DNA of 64,000 nt from Doris montereyensis (lineage: Eukaryota; Mollusca; Gastropoda; Nudibranchia; Dorididae), in NCBI GenBank assembly GCA_037039925.1, contig JAXRKP010000217.1, positions 10,001 through 74,000 on the forward strand, written 5' to 3'. The translations under genes and the position numbers were made by a program. Below the pieces are notes generated by a model that had not been told where the DNA came from, did no database searches, and saw nothing but the letters and a program-made list of their open reading frames with translations. Position 1 is the first letter of the stretch. Each line of letters opens with the position of its first letter. Shown here in pieces: positions 1-13,800 of the stretch.

Positions 1-455
1 TTTAGATAGACATCATACGGAGAGAGATTTAGATAGACATCATACGGAGAAAGATTTAGATAGACATCATTCGGAGAAAGATTTAAATAGACATCATTCG
101 GAGAAAGATTAAAATAGACATCATACGAAAAGAGATTTAGATAGACATCATACGGAAAAAGATTTAAATAGACATCATACAGAGAGAGATTTAGATAGAC
201 ATCATACCGAGAGAGATTTAGATAGACATCATCATATCTAGATAGACATCATACGGGAGAGATTTAGATAGACATCATACAGAGAGAGATTTAGATAGAC
301 ATCATACGGAGAAAGATTTAGATAGACATCATACAGAGAGAGATTTAAATAGACATCATACGGAGAGAGATTTAAATAGACATCATACGGAGAGAGATTT
401 AGATAGACATCATACAGAGAGATTTAGATAGACATAATACGGAGAAAGATTTAGA
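1..455. repeat. 27-bp minisatellite
   Basis: About 17 tandem copies of a 27-bp unit that reads roughly gatttagatagacatcatac followed by ggagaga. Copies differ by single substitutions (cgg/cag, aga/aaa) and a few are shortened, for example near 220-250. The array probably continues to the left of the window. No coding sense is apparent. Confidence 0.93.
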
Positions 456-1380
456 GAAGGATATGTAGTCTCCACCAAAATGCACGGTCCGCAGGGGACA
501 AAAAAATCATGCATTTTGGTGAAAGTGCATTTTGACTAACTCAAGGCTCAAGGTCAAGAGGCACAACCCATTGTTTACCCTGCCGTTTTTGTTTGAAAGT
601 AAACTTTTTCGTTTTGTTAATCGCTTGTTACTGTTCGGATTTTGTTTGTTGTTTGTTAGTTTGAAGACAAAACCCTATATGTGCCTAATCTCTGCTCATA
701 TATCTGTTACATTCTTCTCTCACTCAAAACTACACCAATTATGGTGGGATGAGGGAGACATTCGATAACTAGATGAAGGAATGCATTTTTTTTTTGGTTG
801 ACACGTGTGTCATACAGAGGTGTCAGAGTACAATCTCTGGGTAAAAAGTGACACCTACTGAGTCAGGGAGGGAGGAAGGGGCGGGTGTGACTAGAGCCGA
901 GACAGCCAAGACTAGCTGCATAATTTTCATGTATATGAGTACGCATGGTTAACAATCATAGACCTAGATGACATACACGTGCATGACAGATGTTGGCACT
1001 GGGACAAGGCAGGAAGAGGTTGTCAAGTTTATTTTTCACAGGAATTGACTCTCTAAATGCAGCAAATTGAAGACGGATTTGCAAAAAAAAACCTGTTGCA
1101 CTTTGGCGAAGTCAAGCCAGCCGTTGTTGCATTTTTTTATTTTTTTATTTTTTGGGGGGGGGGGGGGGTAATTAGCGTTGTAAAATTCGGTTACATGAAA
1201 AAGCCGTGCATTAATACGAATAAAAAAATCATGCATTTTTGCGGCATGCAATTTGGCGGAGACTACTGTCATCACAATTCAATTTGAGTATGGTGATGTG
1301 CCTTATTATAACGTAAGGAAGCTTGACAATGAATCTTCCAAACAATTGATGAGAATTTAACATCACTACAAGTTGCAATG
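456..1380. other. Spacer between two minisatellites, no gene seen
   Basis: Unique-looking AT-rich sequence with a run of about 16 G at roughly 1154-1169. The short ORFs here have no recognisable motif or splice context. I see nothing that supports a gene. Confidence 0.5.
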
Positions 1381-1384
1381 ACTG

Positions 1385-3710
1385 CAGGAAGTGTGTATAA
1401 AATGTGGTCATTGTGGTCTATTGGTTAGACTGCTACAAGTGTGTATAACATGTGGCCATGGTGGTCTATTGGTTAGACTGCTACAAGTTAGTACAAGTGT
1501 GTATAAAATGTGGTAATGGTGGTCTATTGGTTAGACTGCTACAAGTCTGTATAAAATGTGGTCATGGTGGTCTATTGGATAGACTGCTACAAGTGTGTAT
1601 AAAATGTGGTCATGGTGGTCTATTGGTTAGACTGCTACAAGTGTGTATAAAATGTGGTCATGGTGGTCTATTGGTTAGACTGCTACAAGTAGTACCAGTG
1701 TAGTAGTACAAGTGTGTATAAAATGTGATAATGGTGGTCTATTGGTTAGACTGCTACAAGTTAGTGTGTATAAAATGTGGTAATGGTGGTTTATTGGATA
1801 GACTGCTACAAGTGTGTATAAAATGTGGTAATGGTGGTTTATTGGTTAGACTGCTACAAGTGTGTATAAAATGGCCATTGTGGTCTATTGGTTAGACTGC
1901 TACAAGTGTGTATAAAATGTGGTCATGGTGGTCTATTGGATAGACTGCTACAAGTGTGTATAAAATGTGGTCATGGTGGTCTATTGGTTAGACTGCTACA
2001 AGTGTGTATAAAATGTGGTCATGGTGGTCTATTGGTTAGACTGCTACAAGTGTGTATAAAATGTGGCCATGGTGGTCTATTGGATAGACTGCTACAAGTG
2101 TGTATAAAATGTGGCCATGGTGGTCTATTGGTTAGACTGCTACAAGTGTGTATAAAATGTGATCATGGTGGTCTATTGGTTAGACTGCTACAAGTGTGTA
2201 TAAAATGTGGCCATGGTGGTCTATTGGATAGACTGCTACAAGTGTGTATAAAATGTGGTCATGGTGGTCTATTGGTTAGACTGCAAGTAGTACAAGTGTG
2301 TATAAAATGTGGTAATGGTGGTCTATTGGTTAGACTGCTACAAGTGTGTATAAAATGTGGTCATGGTGGTTTATTGGTTAGACTGCTACAAGTGTGTATA
2401 AAATGTGGTAATGGTGGTCTATTGGTTAGACTGCTACAAGTGTGTATAAAATGTGGTCATGGTGGTCTATTGGTTAGACTGCTACAAGTGTGTATAAAAT
2501 GTGGTAATGGTGGTTTATTGGTTAGACTGCTACAAGTGTGTATAAAATGTGACCATGGTGGTCTATTGGTTAGACTGCTACAAGTGTGTATAAAATGTGG
2601 TAATGGTGGTTTATTGGTTAGACTGCTACAAGTGTGTATAAAATGTGGTAATGGTGGTCTATTGGTTAGACTGTTACAAGTGTGTATAAAATGTGGTAAT
2701 GGTGGTCTATTGGTTAGAGTGCTACAAGTGTGTATAAAATGTGGTCATGGTGGTCTATTGGTTAGACTGCTACAAGTGTGTATAAAATGTGGTAATGGTG
2801 GTCTATTGGTTAGACTGCTACAAGTGTGTATAAAATGTGGTGGTCATGGTGGTCTATTGTTTAGACTATTGGTTGACTGCTACAAGTGTGTATAAAATGT
2901 GGTAATGGTGGTTTATTGGTTAGACTGCTACAAGTTAGTGTGTATAAAATGTAGTAATGGTGGTCTATTGGTTAGACTGCTACAAGTGTGTATAAAATGT
3001 AGTAATGGTGGTCTATTGGTTAGACTGCTACAAGTGTGTATAAAATGTAGTAATGGTGGTCTATTGGTTAGACTGCTACAAGTGTGTATAAAATGTAGTA
3101 ATGGTGGTCTATTGGTTAGACTGCTACAAGTGTGTATAAAATGTGGTAATGGTGGTCTATTGGTTAGACTGCTACAAGTGTGTATAAAATGTGGTGATGG
3201 TGGTCTATTGGTTAGACTGCTACAACACAAGTGTGTATAAAATGTGGTGATGGTGGTCTATTGGTTAGACTGCTACAAGTGTGTATAAAATGTGGTGATG
3301 TGTCTATAAATGTGTATAAAATGTGGCCACGGTGGTCTATTGGTTAGACTGCTACAAGTGTGTAAAAATGTGGTCATGGTGGTCTATTGATTAGACTGCT
3401 ACAAGTGTGTAAAAATGTGGTGATGGTGGTCTATTGGTTAGACTGCTACAAGTGTGTATAAAATGTGGCCATGGTGGTCTTTTGGTTAGACTGCTACAAG
3501 TGTGTATAAAATGTGGTGATGGTGGTCTATTGGTTAGAGTGCTACAAGTGTGTATAAAATGTAGTAATGGTGGTCTATTAAAATTAGACTGTTAGACTAC
3601 AAGTGTGTATAAAATGTGGCCACGGTGGTCTATTGGTTAGACTGCTAGAAGCGTGTATAAAATGTGGCCATGGTGGTCTATTGGTTAGACTTAGAATTGC
3701 GAGGTGTTGG
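1385..3710. repeat. 48-bp minisatellite with tRNA-like A-box in each unit
   Basis: Roughly 45 tandem copies of a 48-bp unit containing ggtggtctattggttagact. Because 48 is a multiple of three, the array stays open in one frame as a 16-residue repeat (LLQVCIKCGHGGLLVR), giving a spurious 335-codon ORF at 1888-2895. The ggtggtctattggttaga core resembles the D-arm/A-box of metazoan tRNA-Glu. At the right edge (3680-3800) the last copy runs into sequence like the body of a tRNA-derived SINE, so the array probably arose by amplifying a SINE head. Confidence 0.9.
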
Positions 3711-4635
3711 ATCCATGATGAGATGTACTACTATTACTATCACTTGTTCTGGTTGATATGACAGAAACCGGGGATATGTTCCCACTCTATAAGCCATAAC
3801 ACTACTGTCAATGATTGTCTCTGAAAGGCTATCTATTCAATTTTCCCATTTGCAAAACAACAACAAAATCAGGTAATGTGCAGCTCATCTTTAAAGACAT
3901 TTCACACCTAATTTTATTTCAACCAAAGTAAACGAAATAAATATTTCTTTTAAAAAATCCAAAATACATAATAATAAAAAAAAAAAGAAAACAACAATCC
4001 AGCCAAATTGATTCATGTTCATGTTTTTTATTTTCTTTATTGAAATATAATTAATACTTTCATGCTGGTGGTAGTCAAAACAATGGTGAAATGATGGGAA
4101 ATGGAACAAACAAACAAAAACAACAAATATGAATACATGTATATCAGAAAAAGCACAGGCCAAAGATCTTTGCCTTTCATTCCATCACATCTGAAAGCGG
4201 ACTCCTTACCACCAGAGTCTTGACACTGTCAGGATCATCAAGAAAGCCAGAGACCACCCAGGCACGCTTTAATCCGATGCTGAACCATGGGTTTTCTCAT
4301 TCGCTTGCTCAAGGCGTCCGAGTCAACCGCAGTCCAAGATGAGTTTTTGCTAGTCTGACTACCACCAATGTTGACTTTTTTTTTAATATATCTCAACTTT
4401 CATAATATCAAGTACATCTTTGTAAAAGACACAACACAAAACCAAACGAATGAAACATCTAAATGGACAAGATGTAATGACCATGACGCAAATCCTTATC
4501 ATATTTTGACCCATCTTCTTTTTTTTTTTTTTTTTTATGATTAGAACTCATAGGAATGCAGATAATGAACATTTATTAACAGACAAATATGACATCAACA
4601 AGGTCAATAAAAAAAAAATAATTAAAAAATAAAGG
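3711..4635 (-). other. 3' flank / presumed 3'UTR of minus-strand SEPHS gene
   Basis: This is the region downstream of the minus-strand SEPHS stop codon. Candidate AATAAA poly(A) signals on the minus strand are at 4036-4041 and 4027-4032, about 595 nt after the stop, plus a closer one at 4572-4577. A SECIS element would be expected here. Several ATGA-containing hairpins are present (for example around 4240-4300), but none shows the full ATGA / unpaired AA / GA arrangement by eye. Confidence 0.45.
4036..4041 (-). promoter_or_regulatory. Candidate poly(A) signal AATAAA
   Basis: Reads AATAAA on the minus strand, with a second copy at 4027-4032, about 0.6 kb after the SEPHS stop codon. This is the first signal that would leave room for a SECIS-bearing 3'UTR. 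Inferred from the motif and position only. Confidence 0.4.
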
Positions 4636-4820
4636 CTACCACAGTTCTCCCTCTCGTTCTTTGGCCGGAACTTCAATGACTCGTGGTTTGTCGATTATGC
4701 GGGCGGTGCGGTTGCCTTTCTCGACAATGCCTATAATCCATGACTGATAACCCTCCTCTTTATGAATGTCTTTGCAAAATGCAGCTGCCTGCTCTCTAGG
4801 CAAAGCTATAAGAAGACCAC
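4636..4820 (-). CDS. SEPHS2: SEPHS minus copy, exon 7 (stop codon)
   Basis: Encodes [19 protein letters not shown], then [20 protein letters not shown] and ends GELW-TAG. Preceded by a ccttt-rich tract and cag. Length is 185 nt, identical to the plus copy. The tail is much shorter than in vertebrate SEPHS2. Confidence 0.93.
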
Positions 4821-7800
4821 CTGTTGAAAGGAGGAAAAGCCAAAAAAAATGAAGTAATTAGGCAAAAGAACGTCACACTATCTAAACGGTAAGCCCATAA
4901 GCTTCAATTATTACGTTTCACCCCAAATCAAAATTCCGATGTTGGTCACCACCTTTGACCTTTAGCCTGTAGCGAATTTTAAGGCAAAAGTAGGTATGAT
5001 AAGTACATTGATATTGAGCTGGGAGAAAGAAAACTACAATCAGTAACAGGTGTTTGAAAGAAGAAAAAGACAACCCATTAGAAAACATAAAAAACGAAAG
5101 AAGGAGAATTTGTGGCCATCGCTTCATTCTGCATGACTGGCTACAGTGTGCAGTCAGTTCACTAGTGATTAGGCTGTCACACTTGGAATCACAAGGTCAT
5201 GGGTTTCAATCCTGGCAAGGCTAGATCTAACTTTGTGCTCCTTGGGAAAACATACACATCGCCGGTGAGACTGTTTAAACGTGTACTGTAACTCCACAAT
5301 ATATGGGATATGAGATTTGTCCGTAAAATGAATACACACATGCTTCTTTCGTGTCCAACTAAATTTGAATGTCTTGAACCAATAGAAAAGCTCATTTTAT
5401 GCACACGAGCTATACAAAGATTTCCATTTTTCTTCAAAAACAACGTAGCATTAGCATGGGGTTCTATTATCTATGTCGTATTTTGCTTCTCCTGAAAAAT
5501 TACCACAGGCCATTCGACTCAGGCATAAATGGCTACCAGCTTCAGCGCCTTGGCCATTTGTTCTGCTTCATGCTATAGAAATCAGGATAAACTCCGGCTC
5601 TATGGGTAGTAATGACATTGACATTGACATTGAAGAAACTTTCCATTAAATTATTGTAAATAAGCCGCAATCAAAAGCCTAAAGTACATGTACTACAAGC
5701 TTTGATATCTATTCCACAAGCCCGGATTATTCTTGCATAAATTCCACAAGCCCCGGATTATTCTTGCATAAATTCCACAAGCCCTGATTATTCTTGCATA
5801 AATTCCACAAGCCCTGATTATTCTTGCATAAATTCCACAATTCTTGCATAAATTCCAAAGCCCTGATTATTCTTGCATAAATTCCACAAGCCCTGATTAT
5901 TCTTGCATAAATTCCACAAGCCTGATTATTCTTGCATAAATTCCACAAGCCCTGATTATTCTTGCATAAATTCCACAAGATTATTCCATAAATTGATTAT
6001 TCTTGCATAAATTCCACAAGCCCTGATTATTCTTGCATAAATTCCACAAGCCCTGATTATTCTTGCATAAATTCCACAAGCCCTGATTATTCTTGCATAA
6101 ATTCCACAAGCCCTGATTATTCTTGCATAAATTCCACAAGCCCTGATTATTCTTGCATAAATTCCACAAGCCCTGATTATTCTTGCATAAATTGATTATT
6201 CTTGCATAAATTCCACAAGCCCGGATTATTCTTGATTATTCATAAATTTGCATAAATTCCACAAGCCCTGATTATTCTTGCATAAATTCCACAAGCCCTG
6301 ATTATTGCATAAATTCCACAAGCCCTGCATAAATTCCACAAGCCCTGATTATTCTTGCATAAATTCCACAAGCCCATAAATTGATTATTCTTGCATAAAT
6401 TCCACAAGCCCTGATTATTCTTGCATAAATTCCACAAGCCCTGATTATTCTTGCATAAATTCCACAAGCCCTGATTATTCTTGCATAAATTCCACAAGCC
6501 CTGATTATTCTTGCATAAATTCCACAAGCCCTGATTATTATTCTGATTATTCTTGCATAAATACCGATTATCTTTCCACAAGCCCTGATTATTCTTGCAT
6601 AAATTCCACAAGCCCGGATTATTTTTAAATTCCACAAGCCCGGATTATTCTTAAAGAAAGCCCTGATTATTCTTGCAGTTCTCCACAAGCCCAGTTGTGC
6701 AGGCTCATTAGTCTGATTAGCATAAATACATCTTTTAAAAAAAAAGATTTTTAAAATATTCTTAAAGAAACCCAGTTCTCAGTTGTGTCTTAATATCACT
6801 TCTATCATTTTCAGAAATAATTCTTAACATGTTTATGAACTCAAGGGATGAAAGTAAGTAAGACCGCTCTAGCCTGCAAATCAGTTTGACATTGGCAAAA
6901 GGCCCGCAAGCGTTGCTTTGAAAACTTGGTATACCAAAATTTACAATAAAATAGGCAATGGCTACTTGGAATAAGTTATGATGTCAGTGGTCGAGTGGTT
7001 AGGTTATCATGTATAAGACAAGAGGCTGCTTTGAAAAAAATTCAGTCCTGCTAAGAGGCCAGTTTTTACTTGGTCAAAAGGCCAAATGGTCTCAAAATAA
7101 TAATTTCAATTAAAGGAAAATTCAAATTCAGATATCGGCAATGACGTATTTCTTTTTATCTGGAATATGTACATTGTGTTGTAAGGCTAGAACAGTACTT
7201 CCTAACCTGGGTAACCTGGGTTTGATAGAACCCAAGGGGTTTGGTGAGTCAGTCTTAGAGGTTCAGCGGATGTTAAGACACACACACTGCACGGTGTGTG
7301 TGTTTTCTTTCAGTTTTCCAATTATGAATGCACGTATGCAACTTGCGGGTTTCAGTACCTCCAAAAAGGTTTAGGACAACTGGCCAGTGCCAGATTCTTT
7401 GATGTTGACGCCAGGCATTTACCCGATGAAAGAGAGGATTGACACCTACAGTTCATATCAGCACACGACACTTGCACACCGTTTGCCGTCATTGGAACAT
7501 CTTGACCAGATCATAGGCCCCACCATAACCGATGTGATGTGAACTAGTAGCATGTTTTCTCTAATAAGTGACTTATGATGGTCTGGATTGAAAATGAATA
7601 AGACCTAATTATTTGGTGCAACGGCCACCTAGTTTTGTGATCAGTGGAACAAAAGAAGACAATGAAATTCAAAAGAAATGTACACGGTTTGATTCTGCCT
7701 CCCCTTTCTTAACTTACTTAGATACATCCTCTTTCCTCCTGCTCTGAGTCTGAGCTCTAGGCCTAAAGGTCTAACCGATTAATGTTATGTAATGAACATC

Positions 7801-10800
7801 TTGTTTCTACCCTCTGTTTTCACCTTACAGACAATCTACCAAAGAGGCCGCTATCTGTAGTCTCTAGAGGACCTGCCTCACAATCTTAGACCGAGACCAT
7901 TGTATTACCAAAATACCAGCAGTTGACCGCTGATTAACAAGTTTCAGCTCATAAGACATATTTTAAATAATCCCTTAAAGGACCATAGATGGCAACGCTC
8001 ATTTTACTTAACCCACCTGAAGTTTCAGCTGATGTTCCCTGTATAAGGCTAAACATGGTCCCACAAGCCTTGCTGACAGAGGCCATCTTGGCAATGATGG
8101 GTAAATTGTGAATGACAAACCCCACTTCATTGCTCTGTGCCTTTGCCAAGTTGTTGGCATGGCCAAGCAAACCAAAACCTGTGACATCCGTCCCTCCGTG
8201 TGCATTGTATTTGTGCATAAGGCGGGCGGCTGTAATAAAAGAGAACAATAAATAACGAGGTATAAGTGTAAGAAAATAGTTCTTTCAAAAGTAGAAGTTT
8301 AGACAACCTGGAAAAATTGGATTCATTTTTAGATAGAGATGTTAATTTTACTTTTGCATGCTGCATCACATATAATTTAAGAATTTCAACGATAAGCTAT
8401 TTCTATAATTATAATGGAAACGCATACAAAGCCTAATGGCCTATGCGGCAGAGTGCTGAAAGAAGGCAGTCAACAGTTGGCACCAGTATTCAGTCAAATA
8501 TTTCAACGGTCAATCAACAACAGCAAAACTTCTCACATTTGAAAGACATCTACTATTCTGCCAGTACCAAAAGTCAATCTTCTGAGAGAAATGAATGAGT
8601 ACAAGCCTGTAATTCTGACATCAATAGTAAAGAAATGCCTCGAACTGATATAATGAAAAGATTATCACTAAAAGATGAAATTCATCATCTGGATCCTCTA
8701 CAGTTTGCATACCAAGCTAGTTGATGACGTTCTTTTGACGGTCATTCATAAGATCACAGATCACCTGGACCGAATGCCACACAATTATGCTCGCCTCCTG
8801 TATGTAGACATGTCGTCTGCATTAAACACAATCAATAGAAAAATTCTCATAGGAAAAACTACAACAAATGAATGTCAGCAATCACCAACAAAATTTGTAT
8901 GAACAATTCTTACTTGACATGTCACAAACGGTTAAACTAGGATTTGTTTGATTGTTTCATTGAAATTTACCCCATCTACCATTGCGGTGATCTCAGGGTG
9001 AATTAATAGGAAACAGTAAGATGAAACATAATGACGGTGAAAGTCGCAAACTATTCAAGTCCAATTTTGGGTGTATTGAGAAAATCAAAGAAAAAGATGC
9101 TGCGTTTTTAAATCTATTTTCACTCACATGCACAGTTTGCAAGTATCAAAAACTAGACCCAATAGGGATACACGGATTGCTCATATGGTTATCATACAGG
9201 TTTTTATGGGTTGTTGTGCCACGGAATTCTTACTAGACGAAGCATAGGGGCTTCCTAAAAAAAACAGATAAAAAGATATTACTCATTTTAGACTTACAAT
9301 TGTTTGCGACTTTCACCGTCGATAAGTGAAAGAAAGAAGCAAAAGAAATAGGACCTACCAGTAGTGCCTGCCAACCGCCCAACTGGGAAACCAACTCTCA
9401 AAAGAAAGGAAATTGTCCAACAATTGTTGGCATTTAATTGACTCAATCAGACGACGTAACAGTTTGATCAAAGCTGCAGGGTAACAGTAACACCACACAA
9501 GCTACTAATTTGTTAGATTTTTTAAATCCGCCCCCTATGATATTAGTGAGTCCCATGTAAACATCTGAAGACTTACCTGGATTCTACATTTCTTACTACC
9601 AAAGGCATCAATTTTACTTCATTATTGCATATCACAACAATTGTACATACAATTCAATTAAACATATTTTATGATAAAACAACATGATGCCCATTGCTTG
9701 GGTCATTACTAACTAAAAAAAGTGGCTGAGAGAAAAGAGATTGGGGTGGGTGATAACGGTGGGGGATAATAGTAAAGAGATTATTGTGGATCGCGTGATT
9801 CAGTGGGTCCAACACCAACATTACACACACGTATACACACAGGCATTTATCAACAGTTCCTAGGCACACACAACACATAATGCTCTTCTGCTATAGTATA
9901 AATGTGTATAACATGATTATAAAAACTCCTAGAGGGTAGAGTATAAAGTTGTACAGTTGCTTTGTTTTTTCTTTTAGTTCTAGAAAGTTATAGTCTTGAG
10001 TTAAACTGGCTTCATCCCAAAAAATGGGTCATCTGGGAAATAAAAATAGTTTCAGAGCAGGGGAAATTTTTTGATTTAACTAGAGTTGGCAAATCTTTTG
10101 GACTGGCTAAAGTTTCGGACTTAGCCTTGGCGGACTAGATCTAAACGTGAATGAATTTTCAAGAGTTTTTCAAGTGGAAACATAAAGGGAAACGATTCAA
10201 AGCTATCAACTTGCTGGTTTTTTTAAATTTCTTTATCATAAAGACACAAGATCTGTTTTTCTATGTACCCCTCCCCATCAAATATAGATTTATTTTTTTT
10301 CATGTTTATCGAGCTATGTCTGCTTCGTACATGAAATTGCCAATGAAGCTTTACAGTTGCCAGTAAATAGACAAGTCTGCTTTTATGAGCATTCAAATTA
10401 ATTCAACAAATTTTTGCTGGGAATTTGTTATCATTTAAGTCATGAATTTTTTCATGCAACACTGTTTTTGGTGTACAGCGTGAAAGGCTCACAAATATTT
10501 TCTGATAAAACCAGTCATTATCATTAATCTGACAATCAGTTTGGACTACTTATTTTTGTCTCTTGTTTCATTGAAATTTACCCACCACCCACCATGGCAA
10601 TGGTGAAAAAAGAGGAAACAGCAAGATGAAAGATAAGTGAAAGAAGGAAAGGAAAGAAATAGGACCTACCAGCAGTGCCCGCCAACTGCCCACGTTAGGA
10701 TTACTAATAATAACAGTAACTTGTCCAAACTGGCATGTTTTCTGCTCACCACGGACCGAGTCGCATATTTCACTAATTTTCAGTATTATTCACCTTGCCC

Positions 10801-13800
10801 CCTCTCCTCCATACAAATACAATGTAGTAGCGTAATATGGCTTACACCATTGAACAGATCAATTCCAGCACTTGCCAACCATGTGTGTTGTGTTTTGTGA
10901 TAGGAAATGTGTAATACAATGTCAGGGTGTCCAGCACAAAGTCAACTAAGAATTTCCTACCTCAACACAAAACATCCTACCTAGGGAAATGAAATACTCC
11001 CCCCGACGCTAGAAACGGAGAACAGCGTAAATATTTCCAATTTCAATGCATTATTATAAATTGTTATTTCAAATCATAAGTGAATGACTTTCTAGTGAAA
11101 CATTTTTTTCGTTTTCAAGGATTTCCCTGATGCATGGAAACCCTGTTTTTACTACCTGAGCCCCATTTCCTACTTGTTTTACTATCCAAGACACCAATTT
11201 CCGACCATTTCAGACCTGAGTATCAATAATAAGACATATTTCCGACTTTCCGGACACCCTGAATGTGCTCTCACACTATAGTTAACGAGGGTGGTCAGAC
11301 ATGAAAGCCAGTGGCTAGCCGGTGAAAAACCAGCTTGCCAGACACCCCTCTCTCCTTCTTCGCGTTACGCGAAAGCTCAATGAATGATAGTTGGCTCTGA
11401 TTGGTCGAACCAGATTGTGCTAAACATAAACTTTACAATGATACCCTATAGTCCCACCGATGTAGAAGGTTGAAGTTGGTGTTTTGGCCCATTTGAAAAA
11501 TTTAACAAATTTTCAAAAATTAAAAAATTCCTTACTTTGTTGTCCTACAGAAATGACTTTGGTATCAAATTACTCAGGTAATAAAGTTCTTTCCAGTGGT
11601 AGCAATTGTTTTTCCATTGTTTACGCTTGGGGTTTCGTTTTGGACTATCTAATAACAGCATTGATTCAATAATTGGGTTAAGATTCAGGTATTTCTTCTC
11701 CTGACCTACAAGATCGAAACAACTCCCTTCAAAACGATGTCTTGTTACTGTATCTCATTGCCTTAATACACATTGTATCTCACTGTATCTCATTGCCTTA
11801 ATACACATTGTATCTCACTGTATCTCATTGCCTTAATACACATTGTATCTCATTGTATCTCATTGCCTGAATACACATTTCCAACACCCCAATGAAGACA
11901 TAAGTTGTTTTTCTTTCTTTATCAGCTCCCATTCTACCATCCGGTGTATGGGTTTAGATGCCCGAAATGATCTTACAAAGCTGGTTCCTATCAATGTATA
12001 TTGATTTTACCTAGTAAAATATTTTTGTTTTTAAATGCTGACCTGTCTTGTTCAGTCTAGCCATACTGAACATTGCTCTTTGGTAAGCTTTTTGCGCACG
12101 TCTTCCTCGGACACCACCAACTTAATGCGGTTCCATCTTTCTGGTTGGTCAAGCCATTGATAACAATTGACAGCCACTTGTGTACCAAGTGGTTTCGTCA
12201 ACACAAGCACATCTCCAATGACTGCATTGTTTGGCCTGCAAGAAAGAAACAAAAGGGGGATTTATTATTGCATCAGGCTAGTAATAGTATGCTCTTTCTT
12301 CCTGTCCATACACGCGGGACATACCCAGTGAAAGAAAACATCGATACCAACCAAAACAATATCTTAACCCTTCCCCTGACCATAGATATGAACCCCATGT
12401 TGTCCCCCAGTGGCAATTTAAGAAAATCCTTCAGAATTTCATGAAACGCTTTATGGCCTCACTACAACAGACTGTGCAAAATACTTAGAAGTAACAACAG
12501 ACAATAAATTGCAACGGAAAGAACAAATAATACTGTGCAGAAAAGCAATTGGCCTTTTGGCCTTCTTTAGAAGAAATCTTTACAACTGTCCTACACATGT
12601 CAACGAGAAGTGATACAAGTCATAAGTAAAACCAGTTTTAGATTATGGTAGATGTGTCTGTAACCCACATGAACTGACCTACCTATCAGAAATTGAAAAA
12701 GTCCAAAGAATGTATCCCACTTTGTAACTAAATAGTTATGTATACACAAAAGGAAATACCAAAACCAACATGAATCAATGACAATAGAGCATAGACAAGA
12801 ATTAAATCTATTTATTATAAATAAAAAGCTATAAATGGCCAGCTGTTTATCCCATACATCAGCTTAAATTTGATACAAGAACAGCCAGATCAGGCTGTCA
12901 AACATACATGGTTCCATCTTCAAACATTGATTGTCACCAGAACTCATTTTACCCTAGTACAATAAGGCTGTGGAACAAACTGACTGCCAACATATAGAAC
13001 TCAGTAGATGTTTGAAAACAAAATTAAACACATCACTTAAAAATCACACAAAAAAATTAACAGTTAAGAGTTTAATTAAAAATATGTGCGCTGACAGTAA
13101 TACTCAAGAATTGAGTTGGCCAGTCATTATCAAGAAGAAGATACCGGTGCACAGACTACTTGTTACCTATTTTATGTTATCGTAGCCTTACAGAAACAAG
13201 ATCGAACAAAGCGACGATTGCATGCAGTATGAAGATAAGGGGACTTACATGATAAATCTGTTTGTTTCACACACAGACGTTGCAACACCGCCAATAGTTA
13301 TCCACGGATTGATTATTGTCTGTCCTCCCGTGACCATTGTGCCAGCTTCTTCTGCAGCATCCTGAAGGAAAACAACAAGTCACCCCATCCCCAAAAAAAC
13401 TTAAACATAAATACATGTTTGAGGTAATACAGTCATGAGAAGCACTTTACCTCCTCCTGGTAGTTAATCTTAACCCATTGCTTCTCAAGGAAATCTGAGC
13501 CAAGTTATGCCATGCTACATGTACTAACACAAGGAAAGTAACTCCAACAGGGAAAAAAGTTAAGTTTTAGGTTTTTTATATTTGTGACAATAATTTTCAT
13601 CAAAAGGTTTTGAAAAAAAATGTAATACATTGAAAAATGAGTTCCCTGTAGTTTGATACATAACATGTTTAATTTTTGTTATCATTACTATTACGATTTC
13701 ATGTAAAAAAGAAATTGACAAATTTAAAAACATGAATAAAATTGTCAGTGCTCACCTCATCCTCTTCTGGATTTAATGCTAGATTTTCTTCTAAATCAAC

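Noticed and set aside
1..460. CRISPR array
   Set aside because: Units are contiguous tandem repeats without unique spacers, in a eukaryotic genome.
1888..2895. 335-codon ORF with 16-residue CIKCGHGGLLVR repeats, resembling a Cys-rich repeat protein
   Set aside because: It is the 48-bp minisatellite read in a frame that happens to lack stops; unit variants include indels in neighbouring copies, and no flanking coding sequence or splice sites fit.
4240..4300. SECIS candidate on the minus strand with ATGA and an 11-bp near-complementary stem
   Set aside because: The 3' side lacks the GA partner of the non-Watson-Crick quartet and the loop A residues are misplaced.
5727..6688. Minus-strand ORFs of 62-131 codons with [10 protein letters not shown] or [10 protein letters not shown] repeats
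   Set aside because: Translation of the 30-bp intronic minisatellite; two different frames are open equally, which is not expected of a gene.
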